A stretch of 64,000 bases of DNA from Trichomonas vaginalis G3 (GCF_026262505.1 NC_067203.1:10850001-10914000); one strand, 5' to 3'. Numbered from the stretch's first letter, positions 42,401 to 52,066 are shown. The notes: a model not told the origin generated them from the sequence alone. Numbers and translations: made by a program.

Positions 42401-42830
42401 CGCTGCTGAGAAGGGTCTCCAGATCTCAGAAGAGCAGCTCACAGAGTTCAGAGAAACATTCAACCACTTCGATAAGGACCACACAAACTTCTTACAGTAC
42501 TTCGAACTCCGCGCTTGCCTTACAGCTCTTGGCGATGATATCTCCGATGATCAGGCCAAGGAAGTCTGCAAGAAGTACTCTGCAACAGGCGAAGAGAAGC
42601 TTAACTTCGATGAGTATGTTAAATTCATGCTTGACCACTTCTCCAAGGCTGAAAACGCAGATACAACAGCAAAAGCATTCAAGGCTATCGCAAACAACAA
42701 CCCAATCCTTACAGACGCACAGCTCGACCAGTACTTCAAGGGTGAAGAGGCAGAGTACCTTAGAAAGGTCCTAAAGCAAGTCGACGGCGGATACGAATTC
42801 GCCGAGTGGGTCAATTCTATCTATGCCTAA
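39441..42830 (+). CDS. Alpha-actinin-like actin cross-linker, 1,129 aa
   Basis: Two calponin-homology domains form the N-terminal actin-binding unit. CH1 spans about residues 10-120, with WTAKQLSFKGIPFDNVLEEF and the hallmark DGVKLIQLLEIVS. CH2 spans about 130-235, with DALLLWAKKNTQGYKGVNV and WSDGLAFCALINKFRPNMLD. Then come about 760 residues of charged helical rod with a repeated pattern (LHLGIENTPD, LHIRVNDSPA, LHLAIEDTPD), longer than the four spectrin repeats of animal alpha-actinin. The C-terminus has an EF-hand (FDKDHTNFLQYFE, about 1006-1018), a degenerate second one, and a closing EF-like pair. It should bundle F-actin as a calcium-sensing dimer. Codon use is strongly C-ending, marking a highly expressed gene. 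Trichomonads make abundant alpha-actinin during amoeboid adhesion. TAAA overlaps the stop. Confidence 0.95.
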   Translation: MSNNRGLLDDAWEQTQIKVFSRWTAKQLSFKGIPFDNVLEEFADGVKLIQLLEIVSKEPMKGKWHKQPKMRVQMRENCGMALDFISSKNIRMVGIGSDDIIDKNKKLTLGLIWTIINKFMIEEISVEEATARDALLLWAKKNTQGYKGVNVTNFTTSWSDGLAFCALINKFRPNMLDYDSLDQTQQKENCEKAFAACKELGIYVFLDPEDLVGTQPDEKSVVTQVAEFFHFFAGESKTQAAADKLKRTIGIQKAIEEEALNYEKQAQECLDVINTEREKLLAQDYDQTVPGVKSKLFNCIKFGRVVRPVIVDKRGVAMKTWGQLVTKCNSNGRPIPQVKEELLPPNLNLKFEEIEKTASDRRDELTKILEELQAKLIKAFDEAANAKIAVCDDINNKAINLTGDLYEQRDALNNYLQQAQEAAGTVKELQPQFVELVELRLNNRVKRTVIAVDGEFEQLIATIKRLIEGNKAAIFEYENKKKIEEYNQAAQKYVDEVAQLKQDLEAIAGELREQRAANVDKSEEIIQKRNGVSDIRPMFQELEKQSLHLGIENTPDAVTAMYTACLSQAQDKITQISKQLVDEYNEKAIAIHEKIGDVHKTADSVSGTTQEKKDGVLKCQSDLTEIKASIQPTLEEPYQYLQSIKYSNAVKYTPNDLTRDSDITFAFLTTLLNQLEEQLQSESNDARIAAYNELAKKYVDIANEFHQKVSTIDGDRATRRNAYLSAQLELGNKREGLSQLKPEYEALERDTLHIRVNDSPATISKVYANALQIITDKLAEIYNEMVADFDAQVLAIAEKVKVVQNVELTGTLLELKDKIAQSKAQAQEILPELPTLDAPWEDLCDFNLNYRVKQTPENLRATLEAVIAFLNHQEESNNEKLASEGRESRIFAYNQKAAVSVALARELEQKVSNVDGTLPEKQQKLFDIKQEVIDGDEAAKELTPIFEDLEKDELHLAIEDTPDSIAAFFANILSHIDGLVREIDTAIAAEKGLQISEEQLTEFRETFNHFDKDHTNFLQYFELRACLTALGDDISDDQAKEVCKKYSATGEEKLNFDEYVKFMLDHFSKAENADTTAKAFKAIANNNPILTDAQLDQYFKGEEAEYLRKVLKQVDGGYEFAEWVNSIYA

Positions 42831-44143
42831 AATTTGATCATAAATAAAATCGTTTTAAATTACTTCTTCATTTAAATTATAACAATTATTTTTGGTTTTA
42901 TATTTTTTGGATCAAATCCATTTTAATAGAATTTATATACTATTCATCTATTAGTAAACACTACCGTATATTATTTTTTAAGCTATCTTATTTTTTGAAA
43001 TTTTATTCAAATCTTTGGTTGCAAGAAGAATTGCATGATAAATAAAAACATTTAATCAAAGTCAATTTTATTTTTCATATTCAAATGGACTGAGTATTAA
43101 CATTTAACATTTTTTGCTAATTGTCGTCAAAAATTAGGCGTAAAGCAAAAATTGATATTTCATATGGTTTTATGATAGATAAGCATTATATTCCCACTCA
43201 TTATATTCGTAAATTTTGAGGTTTATCCTTCGCTTTTAAGATCATTGAATCTGATTTTTATATAAAATAGTTATATATTAGAAAATAATATGAGTTTATG
43301 TGATATTATTTTTCAGAAGATTTTGTGTTCTTCTTCAAAATTTTTTTTATTAAAAAGAATCTTTACAAAATATACATTTACTTTAATTAATATTTAAAAA
43401 CGTGCTCTATCAAAAGTTCCAAAAATTCAATATTTTAGCTTTTCTGAGGTGTCACTTTTGATGAATTTCTGTTCACAACAACATAGATTTATTTTATTTT
43501 AAAGCATTAGTGTTTTTTATATACCAATGCAAAAATCCTTTGAAAATATGCATCGTTCAAAAGAATATATTCAAATGCTGATCGGCATTAGAAAGAAAAC
43601 TGAGGTGAAAATATTTTTAAGAATATCATTCCATTTTTCACATCAGTATATGATATCGATTCCACTTTCATGTTTCTGACATTAATATGTTACGTTAATG
43701 AGACATTGTTAAAAGTAGATTATATATGAAAGTTGTTAAGAAACAAAGATAAAAAATTTACTTTTCGAATCCTTGGGTACAAAAATAAGTCCTTACTTTA
43801 TATAAACCATCCACTGAACATCTTGAAGGGTTGTGCCATTCAACTTGGTCACTGACTTTTGTTGTTATTTCCACTCAATTCGAGATTCTTTTCACAGCAG
43901 AAACATCAATATTTGATGGGATGAGTTTACCATCTAATGAATAATTCTTGTTTCTCATCGAAAGTTATGTCTGCGTTTTCACATGTTATCGGATGGAATG
44001 ATAAATCTAATTAACTTTGACATAATCAAACTATACTCATGTAGATTTCCAATTCACTTCCCGTCTTTAGATAGACCTTTCTAGAGATTTAGGAAATATT
44101 TATCTTTTAAAAATAAATTTTTTAAAGATTATAAAGATTACTA
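42831..44143. other. Intergenic region with possible gene relic
   Basis: Mostly AT-rich spacer. On the minus strand between about 43830 and 44010 short frames read like decayed coding sequence (such as YSLDGKLIPSNIDVSAVKRI), but stops interrupt them and I cannot name the source. Near 43571-43593 the sequence TCAAATGCTGATCGGCATTA nearly repeats one at 14245-14262 in another hairpin region. Confidence 0.4.
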
Positions 44144-45382
44144 CTAATTAAATTTCAATTCATATACATTTTCTGAAAAATCAAATACATCAAGTAGCAA
44201 TTTATGATAATCATTGTATTTCGTTGACTGGTTTGTATCAGTTTGAATGAGTCTAAATGAGACAAATTTATCATTTGTTTTAATAGAATATTTCCTAATT
44301 TCATCAGGCCTTAATGACGAATTTGTCACTTCATGAATAACTTTTGTTTCTCCATCGATGGTTGTACCTTCAATTCTCCATGTTTTAAGCATTAAAGTAA
44401 AATGCGAGTAATTTTGACATGTTCTAACAATATATTCAGTTGGTCGGATCGCATAATTTTGTTTCAATTTCCATTGAACCCATGAATTAACATCATTAGC
44501 GGTGTAAAAACATGTATTGACTTGATATTTATTTATGACATCAACTGTTCCATTATATGTTGATGAAGCAGACATTTCAACATTTCCGCTCTTGAAGTAA
44601 TCTGTTTCGTATTTCCCTAAAATTCTAGGTTTTAAATTTCTTGATCTAATCAATGAATCGGCGAGAGAGTTAACAATGCTCTGAAAGTTATTTTCATCAG
44701 TGAAGTTTTTAATTTCTTTAATAACACTTTCGTTGCATAATTCGAAATGAATATTTTCAATTAATGGACAATAAGTTTCGCTTTCTTTTGCTAAGGAGAT
44801 AATGAAATGTGCTAAAGAATCTTCATCTTCGACAACAAGCTTATCATTGTTGAATATCCTTTGAAGAATTTCTAATCCTATTTTTTGAGAAATTGATTTA
44901 AGTTGATCTGTATCAATTTCATAAAAGTGTGATGAAATGAAATCAACACATTCGGATATCTTATCTTTTGCTGAATTATCAAAATAAAATTCAAGTAATT
45001 GAATACAATTATTTTTATCTAAATTTTCTTTATCGATAAGATTGAGTTTATAAAAGTTGATCAGTTCTTCTGATTCAAGTGCCATTCCAATATGAAAGAG
45101 GTCATACAGAATTGTTCCATCACATTCAATTTCTGATTTATTGTATTGTAAGATATCTTTTAAGACATCGAATGTATAGATTGATTTAATATCAGTGTGA
45201 ATATCAATTCTATTAATATTGTTATCCAAAAGATACTGTGAATAGAATAATTTAGAAATTGCAACTGCAAAAGATTTTGTAAGTTGAATTTCAATATTGT
45301 TGATTGATATAGTAACTTTATCGGGTGCCTGATAATTATTTATTCTCTCAAGAATTTGATTATTTAGATGTATCAAGACCAT
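44144..45382 (-). CDS. BTB-domain protein with C-terminal discoidin-like (F5/8C) part
   Basis: The protein has 412 residues, ATG at 45380-45382. An N-terminal BTB/POZ-like domain (about 15-115) includes IQLTKSFAVAISKLFYSQYL and IDIHTDIKSIYTFDVLKDIL. A helical BACK-like linker (about 115-245) follows. The C-terminal region (about 255-410) reads as a discoidin/F5/8C beta-sandwich, with VNTCFYTANDVNSWVQWKL and YIVRTCQNYSHFTLMLKTWRIEGT. This three-part order is a large trichomonad family. BTB proteins often dimerise and recruit substrates to cullin-3 ligases, while the discoidin fold supplies ligand binding. The lack of a signal peptide keeps it in the cytosol. The substrate is unknown. Confidence 0.8.
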   Translation of the reverse strand: MVLIHLNNQILERINNYQAPDKVTISINNIEIQLTKSFAVAISKLFYSQYLLDNNINRIDIHTDIKSIYTFDVLKDILQYNKSEIECDGTILYDLFHIGMALESEELINFYKLNLIDKENLDKNNCIQLLEFYFDNSAKDKISECVDFISSHFYEIDTDQLKSISQKIGLEILQRIFNNDKLVVEDEDSLAHFIISLAKESETYCPLIENIHFELCNESVIKEIKNFTDENNFQSIVNSLADSLIRSRNLKPRILGKYETDYFKSGNVEMSASSTYNGTVDVINKYQVNTCFYTANDVNSWVQWKLKQNYAIRPTEYIVRTCQNYSHFTLMLKTWRIEGTTIDGETKVIHEVTNSSLRPDEIRKYSIKTNDKFVSFRLIQTDTNQSTKYNDYHKLLLDVFDFSENVYELKFN

Positions 45383-45771
45383 TTACCCTTCCGTTCCAAA
45401 AATGTCATTTTTTTTGGTGGTAATTTTTTAAAATTTTTGAAAAAAAAAGTTTTACTTCTTTTCAGGGTACACTTGCGCCCTGTGACTAATAATTGAAAAT
45501 CAACATTGAACTACATGATTGAAAGTCCTGTAAAATGTGCGTACGTTTGGAACTGATGATTCTATAATACAAAAATAAGCACTATTTAACGGTGCACTTA
45601 CCACTTTCTGGCACTCTCTCAAATAGAAATATACATGCGTGAAGAGGCATAGAAAATAAAATCTTAAGCAAGAATAGCACTTCAATCAACGAGACCAACT
45701 CTTCTAATTCTACTGACCAGTAATTTCAATGATTTGGTCTGGTTTTTTCTCAAATTAAACTGTTATTATTT

Positions 45772-45860
45772 AATACTTGACGGATTTTCAATGAGCCGCC
45801 TCAAAAATTGAATTACATTCAATTTAAAAGAGGCTAAAAATTGAAAATTCTTCAAGTATT
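45772..45860. repeat. Imperfect long inverted repeat (about 43-bp arms)
   Basis: The left arm, starting AATACTTGA and including ATTTTCAAT and GCCTC, pairs with the right arm ending TTCAAGTATT, with mismatches. It would fold as one hairpin with a short loop near 45816. Confidence 0.75.
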
Positions 45861-45903
45861 TCATCATATGATGGGAAATTGAATGAAATTAGGTCAGGTG
45901 AGT

Positions 45904-45936
45904 GGGGCTTCCAGGCGCGTTGCGCCCTCTAGCCCC
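45904..45936. repeat. GC-rich hairpin
   Basis: GGGGCT pairs with AGCCCC, enclosing a second stem GGCGC/GCGCC with loop GTT. It is unusual in such AT-rich DNA and stands near the presumed left edge of the Maverick. Confidence 0.75.
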
Positions 45937-46175
45937 GAAGATGTTTAGTATAAATGAAGTTTTTATTCGGAAAATTGTTAGTCTTCTGGTGTGAATTCGG
46001 AGGACTCTTCTTGGACAGAGTCTTGTATTTCCTCCTCCATTGCTTCTGGGAAGAAGCCTTCTTCTGGGTCGAAAACATTATATAATGTGTCGCTTTTCAC
46101 AAATTATATATGTTTTCATGGTTTGTCACTTTTCTATCACTTTTCGGGTAAAAACATTTTTATTATTATATATAA

Positions 46176-47003
46176 ATGAATTTTACAAAACCACCGTTAC
46201 CGTTCTTTGGAAATAAGAGTAGATGTAAAGATATTATATTGAGAGAACTTAAGAAACTACCGAATGGTCTAACATTTGTAGATTTGTTCGGTGGAAGTTT
46301 CTATATATCCCATTTATGTCATACAATATTCCCAGACTCAAAGATTATATGCAATGACTTCGACAACTATATGAACCGTCTCAAACATATTCCAGACACA
46401 AACAATATATTGAAAGAGTTAAAAGAAAAGATACCTATAGGTAAGATGGAACGTATACCATTAGATAAGAAAAATATTGTGAGAGAGGTTTTGAAAAAAG
46501 CAGAATATATAGACTGGGATAGTATATCTGCTAGACTATTATATAGTGGTGCTATAAGAGTTCATGACATTGAAACACTTATGTCAAAAGTTTTATATCT
46601 TAACTATACAAATGTTTTCAAAGAGGACATAGAAAAATATATTGAGGGTATAGAGTTTGTGAGATGTCGTTGGACAGAGTTGTATGAAAAATATAAAGAC
46701 AAGGAAAATGTTTTCTTTATAGTGGACCCGCCGTTCTATAACACATGGGATTTTCAATACCAAGTAGACTGGACTTTGAGAGACTCTTTAGAAACTTTAG
46801 ACGTTATACATAACCATCCATGCTTTTACTTTACATCCGATAAAAGTGGTTTGGAAAGTGTCATGAAATGGCTAGAAGATATAAACGACTATGAGTTTAG
46901 ATATGACAAGATAGAATATGAGAGAGGTCCTATAAACTGGAGAAAGTGTCATAACAAAGAAATTTTATTAGTAAGTAAATGTGGTTTGAAATCGGATTGT
47001 TAG
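46176..47003 (+). CDS. DNA N6-adenine methyltransferase, Dam/D12 class (Maverick gene)
   Basis: The 275-residue protein begins MNFTKPPLPFFGNKSRCK, carrying the P-F-x-G-x-K motif of D12-class adenine methyltransferases. FVDLFGGSFYISHL (motif I, AdoMet binding) follows. FFIVDPPFYNTW, near residue 185, is the catalytic DPPY-type motif. It would methylate adenine in a short, unknown DNA target. In a Polinton it may mark element DNA. Parabasalid genomes carry abundant 6mA, and Mavericks are one source of such enzymes. It looks whole. Confidence 0.88.
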   Translation: MNFTKPPLPFFGNKSRCKDIILRELKKLPNGLTFVDLFGGSFYISHLCHTIFPDSKIICNDFDNYMNRLKHIPDTNNILKELKEKIPIGKMERIPLDKKNIVREVLKKAEYIDWDSISARLLYSGAIRVHDIETLMSKVLYLNYTNVFKEDIEKYIEGIEFVRCRWTELYEKYKDKENVFFIVDPPFYNTWDFQYQVDWTLRDSLETLDVIHNHPCFYFTSDKSGLESVMKWLEDINDYEFRYDKIEYERGPINWRKCHNKEILLVSKCGLKSDC

Positions 47004-47110
47004 TTTTAGGTTTTTTCCATTGTGTCATTTATTTATTTGACGTGGCAGAAAAGTACAGAGAATATGAAGATGAACCAATGCCTGTAAATGTTCAGTATAT
47101 GTACTCGTAA
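46979..47110 (+). CDS. Small single-pass membrane protein, 43 aa (Maverick)
   Basis: ATG at 46979, overlapping the last 25 bases of the methyltransferase in another frame, and TAA at 47108-47110. The product is a clean hydrophobic helix near the N-terminus (IGLLVLGFFHCVIYLF) followed by an acidic, Tyr-rich tail. Its clean membrane-protein pattern and exact fit before the next gene argue that it is real. Function unknown. Confidence 0.5.
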   Translation: MWFEIGLLVLGFFHCVIYLFDVAEKYREYEDEPMPVNVQYMYS

Positions 47111-47133
47111 GAGATATTTTTATCTAATATTAA

Positions 47134-47499
47134 ATGGACGCACAGAACTTAGCGAATGCACAGCAACCTGGACAACCAAACCCAGAGAATATTCCAAATG
47201 AAGTAGTTAGAATACAAACTGCAATGGCAAACTATGGTCAAGTGCCAACAGATGTACAAATGCAAACTGCCATGTCAAATGACGCTGCGTTAGGTTTGCC
47301 ACCATGGTATGCAAATATGAGATGGAAAGAGTTTTATACAAACCCTGAAGTGGGATATAAACAACTTTATGCAGATGACGCGAACACAGGAGTTGACCCA
47401 GAATATGTTTTCTACCAGAGGAGAAACAGAATGTATGAGCTCCAGTTAAAGAATGCTATGGAACTCAACAGGAAACGTAAGAGACTAGGCGGACATTAG
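47134..47499 (+). CDS. Hypothetical Maverick protein, 121 aa
   Basis: Open frame with an Asn/Gln/Pro-rich N-terminus (NLANAQQPGQPNPENIPNE), then a conserved-looking aromatic part (GLPPWYANMRWKEFYTNPEV) and a basic C-terminus (NRKRKRLGGH). It has no membrane span. The leader TTTTTATCTAATATTAA just before the ATG matches that of other genes of the element. Family not recognised; a virion-associated role is possible from its position. Confidence 0.6.
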   Translation: MDAQNLANAQQPGQPNPENIPNEVVRIQTAMANYGQVPTDVQMQTAMSNDAALGLPPWYANMRWKEFYTNPEVGYKQLYADDANTGVDPEYVFYQRRNRMYELQLKNAMELNRKRKRLGGH

Positions 47500-47517
47500 A
47501 TTTTTACATATAGTAAA

Positions 47518-47760
47518 ATGGGTTTCTTCAGTAGTATTGGAAACTTCTTCAGAAGAGTTGGAAGAGGTATATGGAATGGAATAAAATCTGTCGGAAGAGG
47601 AGTATGGAACGGTGTCAAAAATATTGGTAAAAGAGTAGGTCAGTTTGTTGGTATTATACCTAAAGACCCTGAACCAGAAGAACAAGCTCCTGTTATACAA
47701 CAGCCTGAACCTGCACCACAGTCTAGTTGGCAACCAAATCCAACACCTCAACCGTATTAA
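47518..47760 (+). CDS. Small amphipathic, Gly-start virion-like protein, 80 aa (Maverick)
   Basis: MGFFSSIGNFFRRVGRGIWN begins with Met-Gly, a possible myristoylation site. It continues as Gly-spaced amphipathic repeats of Trp, Phe and Arg, followed by an acidic, Pro/Gln-rich tail. The pattern resembles membrane-active minor capsid peptides such as adenovirus protein VI, though this is analogy only. A longer protein with the same type of N-terminus lies at 51471. Confidence 0.6.
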   Translation: MGFFSSIGNFFRRVGRGIWNGIKSVGRGVWNGVKNIGKRVGQFVGIIPKDPEPEEQAPVIQQPEPAPQSSWQPNPTPQPY

Positions 47761-47764
47761 AAAA

Positions 47765-48612
47765 TTATATTTTTACCGTTCGATAGTAGTTGTATATGAA
47801 ACTAAGTTCTAAGTAAAACGCATGGTATAATGGAATTATTCTTTTTCTTCCATCTGTAGTAAACCATACTTGAAAGTCTGAAATACTTCCACTTGGTGGT
47901 TCATATAACTTTGTAGGTTTTTCGTAAAAGTCATTCATCAGACATAAGAAAGAGTTTTGCGCACCAGAAAATGAAGCATGAACAATAATAGCATCTGGGT
48001 CGAAAATATTTTCATATGTTCCATTAGGGTTTTCGACTTCATAATAGTCCGGGTGTACTGGATATGCTGCAGGCTGATTTAACATCCTCATAAATCTATA
48101 CCATGCCAAGTTGTTATATTTTGTAGAAATATAAACGTTTTCTCCAAGGTCTTCTATTTTATTGATTTTAACAGTTGCGTTTTTCCTGTCATAAATAATA
48201 TCGAGATGGTATTCTCCTTCGTCAATGTTAAACTGGTTTGCATATTCAATATAGATATCGTTTATTTTTTCTTGAAAAGCTTGAAGAGTTGTTTCTAAGT
48301 TTATAAGCAAACTAACTTGTAAAAGTTTTCCTTGTTCAAATTTCTCATACATACGTTTTTCTTTGTTATAGTATCGAACTTCAAAACCGACCGTAAATGG
48401 GAAACCATGTATGGCTTCTGAAATGAACTTCATTCTACGAAAGCCAATAGCTTTTGTGACAGATGGGTCTCTTAACCATCTTAACGGTAGTCAAAACGAT
48501 AGCCTTCATGCTTTACGGTATCTGTCTCAAACTTTTGACCGACATTAGTAAAAAGTTCATCTAATGGTTTAGTTGTAGCAACTCTAGAATTTTCTTTTTC
48601 TATTGGAAGCAT
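47765..48612 (-). pseudogene. Conserved Maverick protein, paralogue A (broken)
   Basis: The C-terminal part contains SDFQVWFTTDGRKRIIPLYH and FYLELSFIYNYY, shared almost word for word with the protein at 57079-57939. The N-terminal part, near the ATG at 48610-48612, is also similar. It looks broken in about one place. The family is unknown to me. Its two copies and beta-rich look would fit a capsid-associated protein, which is inference. It diverges from the fibre gene with only 18 bp between starts. Confidence 0.7.
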
Positions 48613-48630
48613 ATTTTATCTATAATAAAA

Positions 48631-50497
48631 ATGTCAAATGAAACAGCGTCTATGAGAGAAATACAACAAAACCGACAACTCATTATGCAAGCTCTAAATA
48701 AGAACACAACAAACTTTTCAAAACTATTCTAAGATATCTGAGTCATTGAAAGGGGGTGACTTAAAACTGACAATAAACCCTATAACAGATGAGTTTCTAT
48801 TTCAAGACAATAAGAACAATACTGTCTGTATAAATCCAAAAAGGAACTTTAAACGAGAAACCTATAAATGAACTTCTTTTGAAAGCAGATGTTGACAACA
48901 AAGCTGACAAAGAATATGTAGACGATGCAATAGCAAAAGAAGAAGAAAGAGCTAACAATGCTTATGCAACAAAAGAACATACTCATCCTGAACTAGCAGA
49001 CAAAACATATGTTGACAATAAAATGTCAAGTGAAGTGACAAGAGCTGAAAACGAATATTCTAAAAAGACTCATATACATTATATTAACCAAATACCAAGT
49101 CTTAAGGAAACATTAGAGACAAAAGCAGATAAGACTCATACACATTCTATATCTGATATTACAAACTTACAAGAAACCTTAAACAGGAAAAGTGACGTTG
49201 GACATACACATACCATTGCAAATATTACAAACTTACAAGAAACCTTAAACAGGAAAAGTGACGTTGGACATACACATTCTATATCTGATATTACAAACTT
49301 ACAAGAAACCTTAAACAGGAAAAGTGACGTTGGACATACACATACCATTGCAAATATTACAAACTTACAAGAAACCTTAAACAGGAAAAGTGACGTTGGA
49401 CATACACATACATCTTCTGAAATAACAGACTTAAACGTTAGCCTTGAAAATAAAGCAGATAAAACATATGTCAATGAAATATACCAAAGTTTGATAGGAA
49501 CAAAAAATATTGAAACTATTGTTGGTGACTTTTCTGTCAATGAAGAAAATAAATATTTTAGATGGCAGTTGGTACAGTCCTTAGAAAATGGTACACGGTA
49601 TAAACTCATTCCGAAAAATAACAATGAAATGTATGTAAGCTATAAAAAGAATGATGGTACACAAGTTAAAGTTCCATTAGACAACAACTGCTACTTAAAC
49701 TTATATGGAGACGAACAAAAGAAATATTTAAGAGTTTATGAAATGGCAGATATGACATTGCCTGACCCAGCTCCAGCACCATATTATTATGACTATGGAG
49801 ATGACGACAGAACACCACATGTAGATGAACAAAAGCTAACATTATATTTAGATTATTATAGATATAAAAGATATAATGCAATAGAAAAAACGAGAATAGT
49901 ATATTATTATACAGACGACAGAAATAAATATTATAGTCAAGACTTTACCTACCCTGAAAACATAAGATTATATTATAAAAAATATTCTGACACAAACCAG
50001 AACAAACCTGAAATAGTTGCACTATATTTTAAGTTCAAAAGAGACAATCCTATAATATCTCATATGTTTGATTTAATGAACCCAGTAGGTTCTATTTATA
50101 CATCTATGGAAGCAAGAGGTCCTCAAGTAATGTTTGGTGTTGGTGCATGGGAACAAATAGTCGACAGGTTTTTGTATTGTGCAAACTCTTCAAAGGAAAC
50201 AGGTGGAAGTAAAACGATTTCAGGTGAAAATTTACCTGCACACAGTCACTACATAGATTTAAGTACATCTCAAGCAGGTTGGCATAAGCATAGATATTGG
50301 GATTGGTCAGGAATGACAAAAGGTAAAGGATATGATGTTAAAGACGACGTTAAGTTTGCTATAAATTGTTACTGGAGTGACACTCAGGGAGAAGGAAACC
50401 ATACACATTTCGTTTCAGGATATACGCAAACAACGGGACAAAGTAAAAATACATGCCACCTTACATGACAGTTTACGCATGGTATAGAATTGCTTAG
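48631..50497 (+). pseudogene. Fibre-like protein with phage tail-collar type C-terminus (broken, about three breaks)
   Basis: The middle encodes a helical shaft of near-identical 22-residue repeats (NITNLQETLNRKSDVGHTH). A beta-rich segment follows, then a head with FDLMNPVGSIYTSM, GVGAWEQIVDRFLY and ENLPAHSHYIDL, the pattern of phage tail-collar and short tail-fibre heads. HxH metal-binding pairs recur in both shaft and head, as in trimeric phage fibres. A receptor-binding spike on the virion is the likely role. The long repeat region makes length change by slippage easy. Confidence 0.78.
49137..49420 (+). repeat. 66-bp tandem repeat in fibre shaft, 132-bp higher-order unit
   Basis: ATTACAAACTTACAAGAAAC starts each copy. 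Two variants (ending ...HSISD and ...HTIAN) alternate over four copies that are otherwise identical, which indicates recent expansion of a two-unit block. Confidence 0.9.
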
Positions 50498-51453
50498 TCG
50501 TCATTTTCAACTTCTTTAGCATATTCGTCAGGAGTTGTCTTATATTTGTTAGGAACTGTCTTTGAAAGTATACCACCTTGAACTTTGACAAGTTTGAAAC
50601 GAGGTCTGGCAATAGTAGTTTTATCTTCTGCTTGCAGTGTGTACATTTTGCCATGTTTGCCTAAAACTTCATAATATTCTCTTGTATACTTTCTTCTATT
50701 TTTACGAACACGAATGTGAGTACCTGTCGGTCCCATTGTTGTCATAGTCAATAGTATTTTCATATGGGTCGCGTTTAGGTATTTCTATTTTTACTTTGTC
50801 ACCTTTCTGAAGTTTGAAGCCCGGCATTCTTCTTCTTGTTTGTCTCTTTTGACTAAATTATTAAATATATAGTCTTTCTCTAAGTCAGGGTTTTTTTTCA
50901 TTTCTTCGGGGGAGTGGTTTCCCAAACCTTTTTGTTTACGGTTATTGTAAATATTTAAAACTTGTCTCATCTTTGCCATGGAGAAGTGTCTATATTTGTC
51001 GTCATATGACATTTCATTTGCTTCACCACCTTGTGGTTGGTTTAAGTCTCTTAACATTTTTATACAACCGTCAATGACACCAAGAGCAGAATGGTTTTGG
51101 TCGACAATGAAAATATTGGTTTACATTTTTTGAACGCAGATAGTTTTTTACATATCTGATTTGAAAGAACTTTCACAGTCAGATGTCAGTTTTGTTGGAT
51201 GGTATTTGTCAACGAATATTGTCAAAGCAGTTTTCACATCTAAAATATTTTTGGACCATAATGGTATGGCTTCACAGTATCTTGTGTTTTGACCGACAAA
51301 TATTAGCCAGTATGGAGGTCCATCTGTTCTAACTCTCGGAATGTTTTCCAAGATATCCATAAACCAAGCATTTGGTGTTGAACTAAAGATTTTTATCATG
51401 AGTGCTTTCTTTGTCGCTTTAGAAACATAGGGGTCCTTGTTCGGATTCGTCAT
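50494..51453 (-). pseudogene. Retrovirus-type (DDE) integrase of Maverick, broken in a few places
   Basis: The parts are in the expected order on the minus strand. A catalytic-core segment contains WFMDILENIPRVRTDGPPYW and KLTSDCESSF. A segment with HFSMAKMRQVLNIYNNRKQK and the S-PEEM motif marks the end of the core. A C-terminal basic beta-rich part (RKNRRKYTREYYEVL) is like the DNA-binding or chromodomain-like end of Polinton integrases. It catalyses insertion of the element. It is convergent with the fibre gene. Confidence 0.8.
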
Positions 51454-51470
51454 TTTTTACCCTATAAGAA

Positions 51471-51872
51471 ATGGGTTTATTTGGCGCATTAGCAGGAGTC
51501 GCATCCAGATTTTTGCCCGCAGTTGGAACAATAGCCAGAGGTGTATTTGGAGTTGGAAGGAAGATTTTGAGTACATTAGGTATACTGAAAGAGAAAGCAC
51601 AACCTATTATACAAACTGTACAGAAAGGTTGGGATGTAGCACGAGATGCAACAAATCTTATTCCAAATCCTGAAACAAGAGGAAAAGTTCAAGGATGGAT
51701 GGACAATGTAGGAAGACAAGCAGGAAACTATTATAACAAAACAAATGACTACTATAACCAAGCAGGACACTATATGGACCAAGGTGAAAGATTCTTTAAC
51801 AGAGGATATAACCATGCACAACAATGGGTAAGCAATAACCAACCGCAACCACCTCAAACGTGGGGAATGTAA
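51471..51872 (+). CDS. Amphipathic Gly-start virion-like protein, 133 aa (Maverick)
   Basis: MGLFGALAGVASRFLPAVGT begins Met-Gly and forms a hydrophobic, Gly/Ala-rich amphipathic stretch of about 45 residues. An Asn/Gln/Tyr-rich helical tail with repeats (NYYNKTNDYYNQAGHYMDQG) follows. The N-terminus resembles membrane-penetrating minor capsid proteins (adenovirus protein VI type), as does the shorter protein at 47518. Function is inferred by analogy only. It looks whole. Confidence 0.6.
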   Translation: MGLFGALAGVASRFLPAVGTIARGVFGVGRKILSTLGILKEKAQPIIQTVQKGWDVARDATNLIPNPETRGKVQGWMDNVGRQAGNYYNKTNDYYNQAGHYMDQGERFFNRGYNHAQQWVSNNQPQPPQTWGM

Positions 51873-51891
51873 AATTTTTTACTGAGATGAA

Positions 51892-52065
51892 ATGAACAAT
51901 ACAGCATTGAGACAAATGGGTTCAAGATGGATTTGTCGGCTTCCAGCAGTTACACCACGTGTTTGTAAAGTTCTTCCTATACCTCAGGAAGTTTTAGACC
52001 GACTTAAAAAACCTAAACAACAACAGTTGAAAACAAACCAAACTAAAATTTTTTTACTGAGATGA
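51892..52065 (+). CDS. Short Maverick frame, 57 aa
   Basis: ATG at 51892 follows the leader TTTTTTACTGAGATGAA, and the same leader recurs before the next gene at 52067. The product is basic with CRLPAVTPRVCKVLPIPQEV. No family is recognised, and it could be the remnant of a longer protein. Confidence 0.4.
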   Translation: MNNTALRQMGSRWICRLPAVTPRVCKVLPIPQEVLDRLKKPKQQQLKTNQTKIFLLR

Positions 52066-52066
52066 A

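Larger units (their letters stand above)
45383..45985. other. Junction between host DNA and Maverick; boundary not resolved
   Basis: This stretch has no gene that I can support. It carries an imperfect long inverted repeat and a GC-rich hairpin, listed separately. The left end of the Maverick must lie in or near it, but its terminal repeat cannot be recognised without the other end. Confidence 0.5.

Noticed and set aside
49136-49624. Minus-strand frame of 162 codons across the fibre repeats
   Set aside because: It is the antisense shadow of the repeated shaft sequence.
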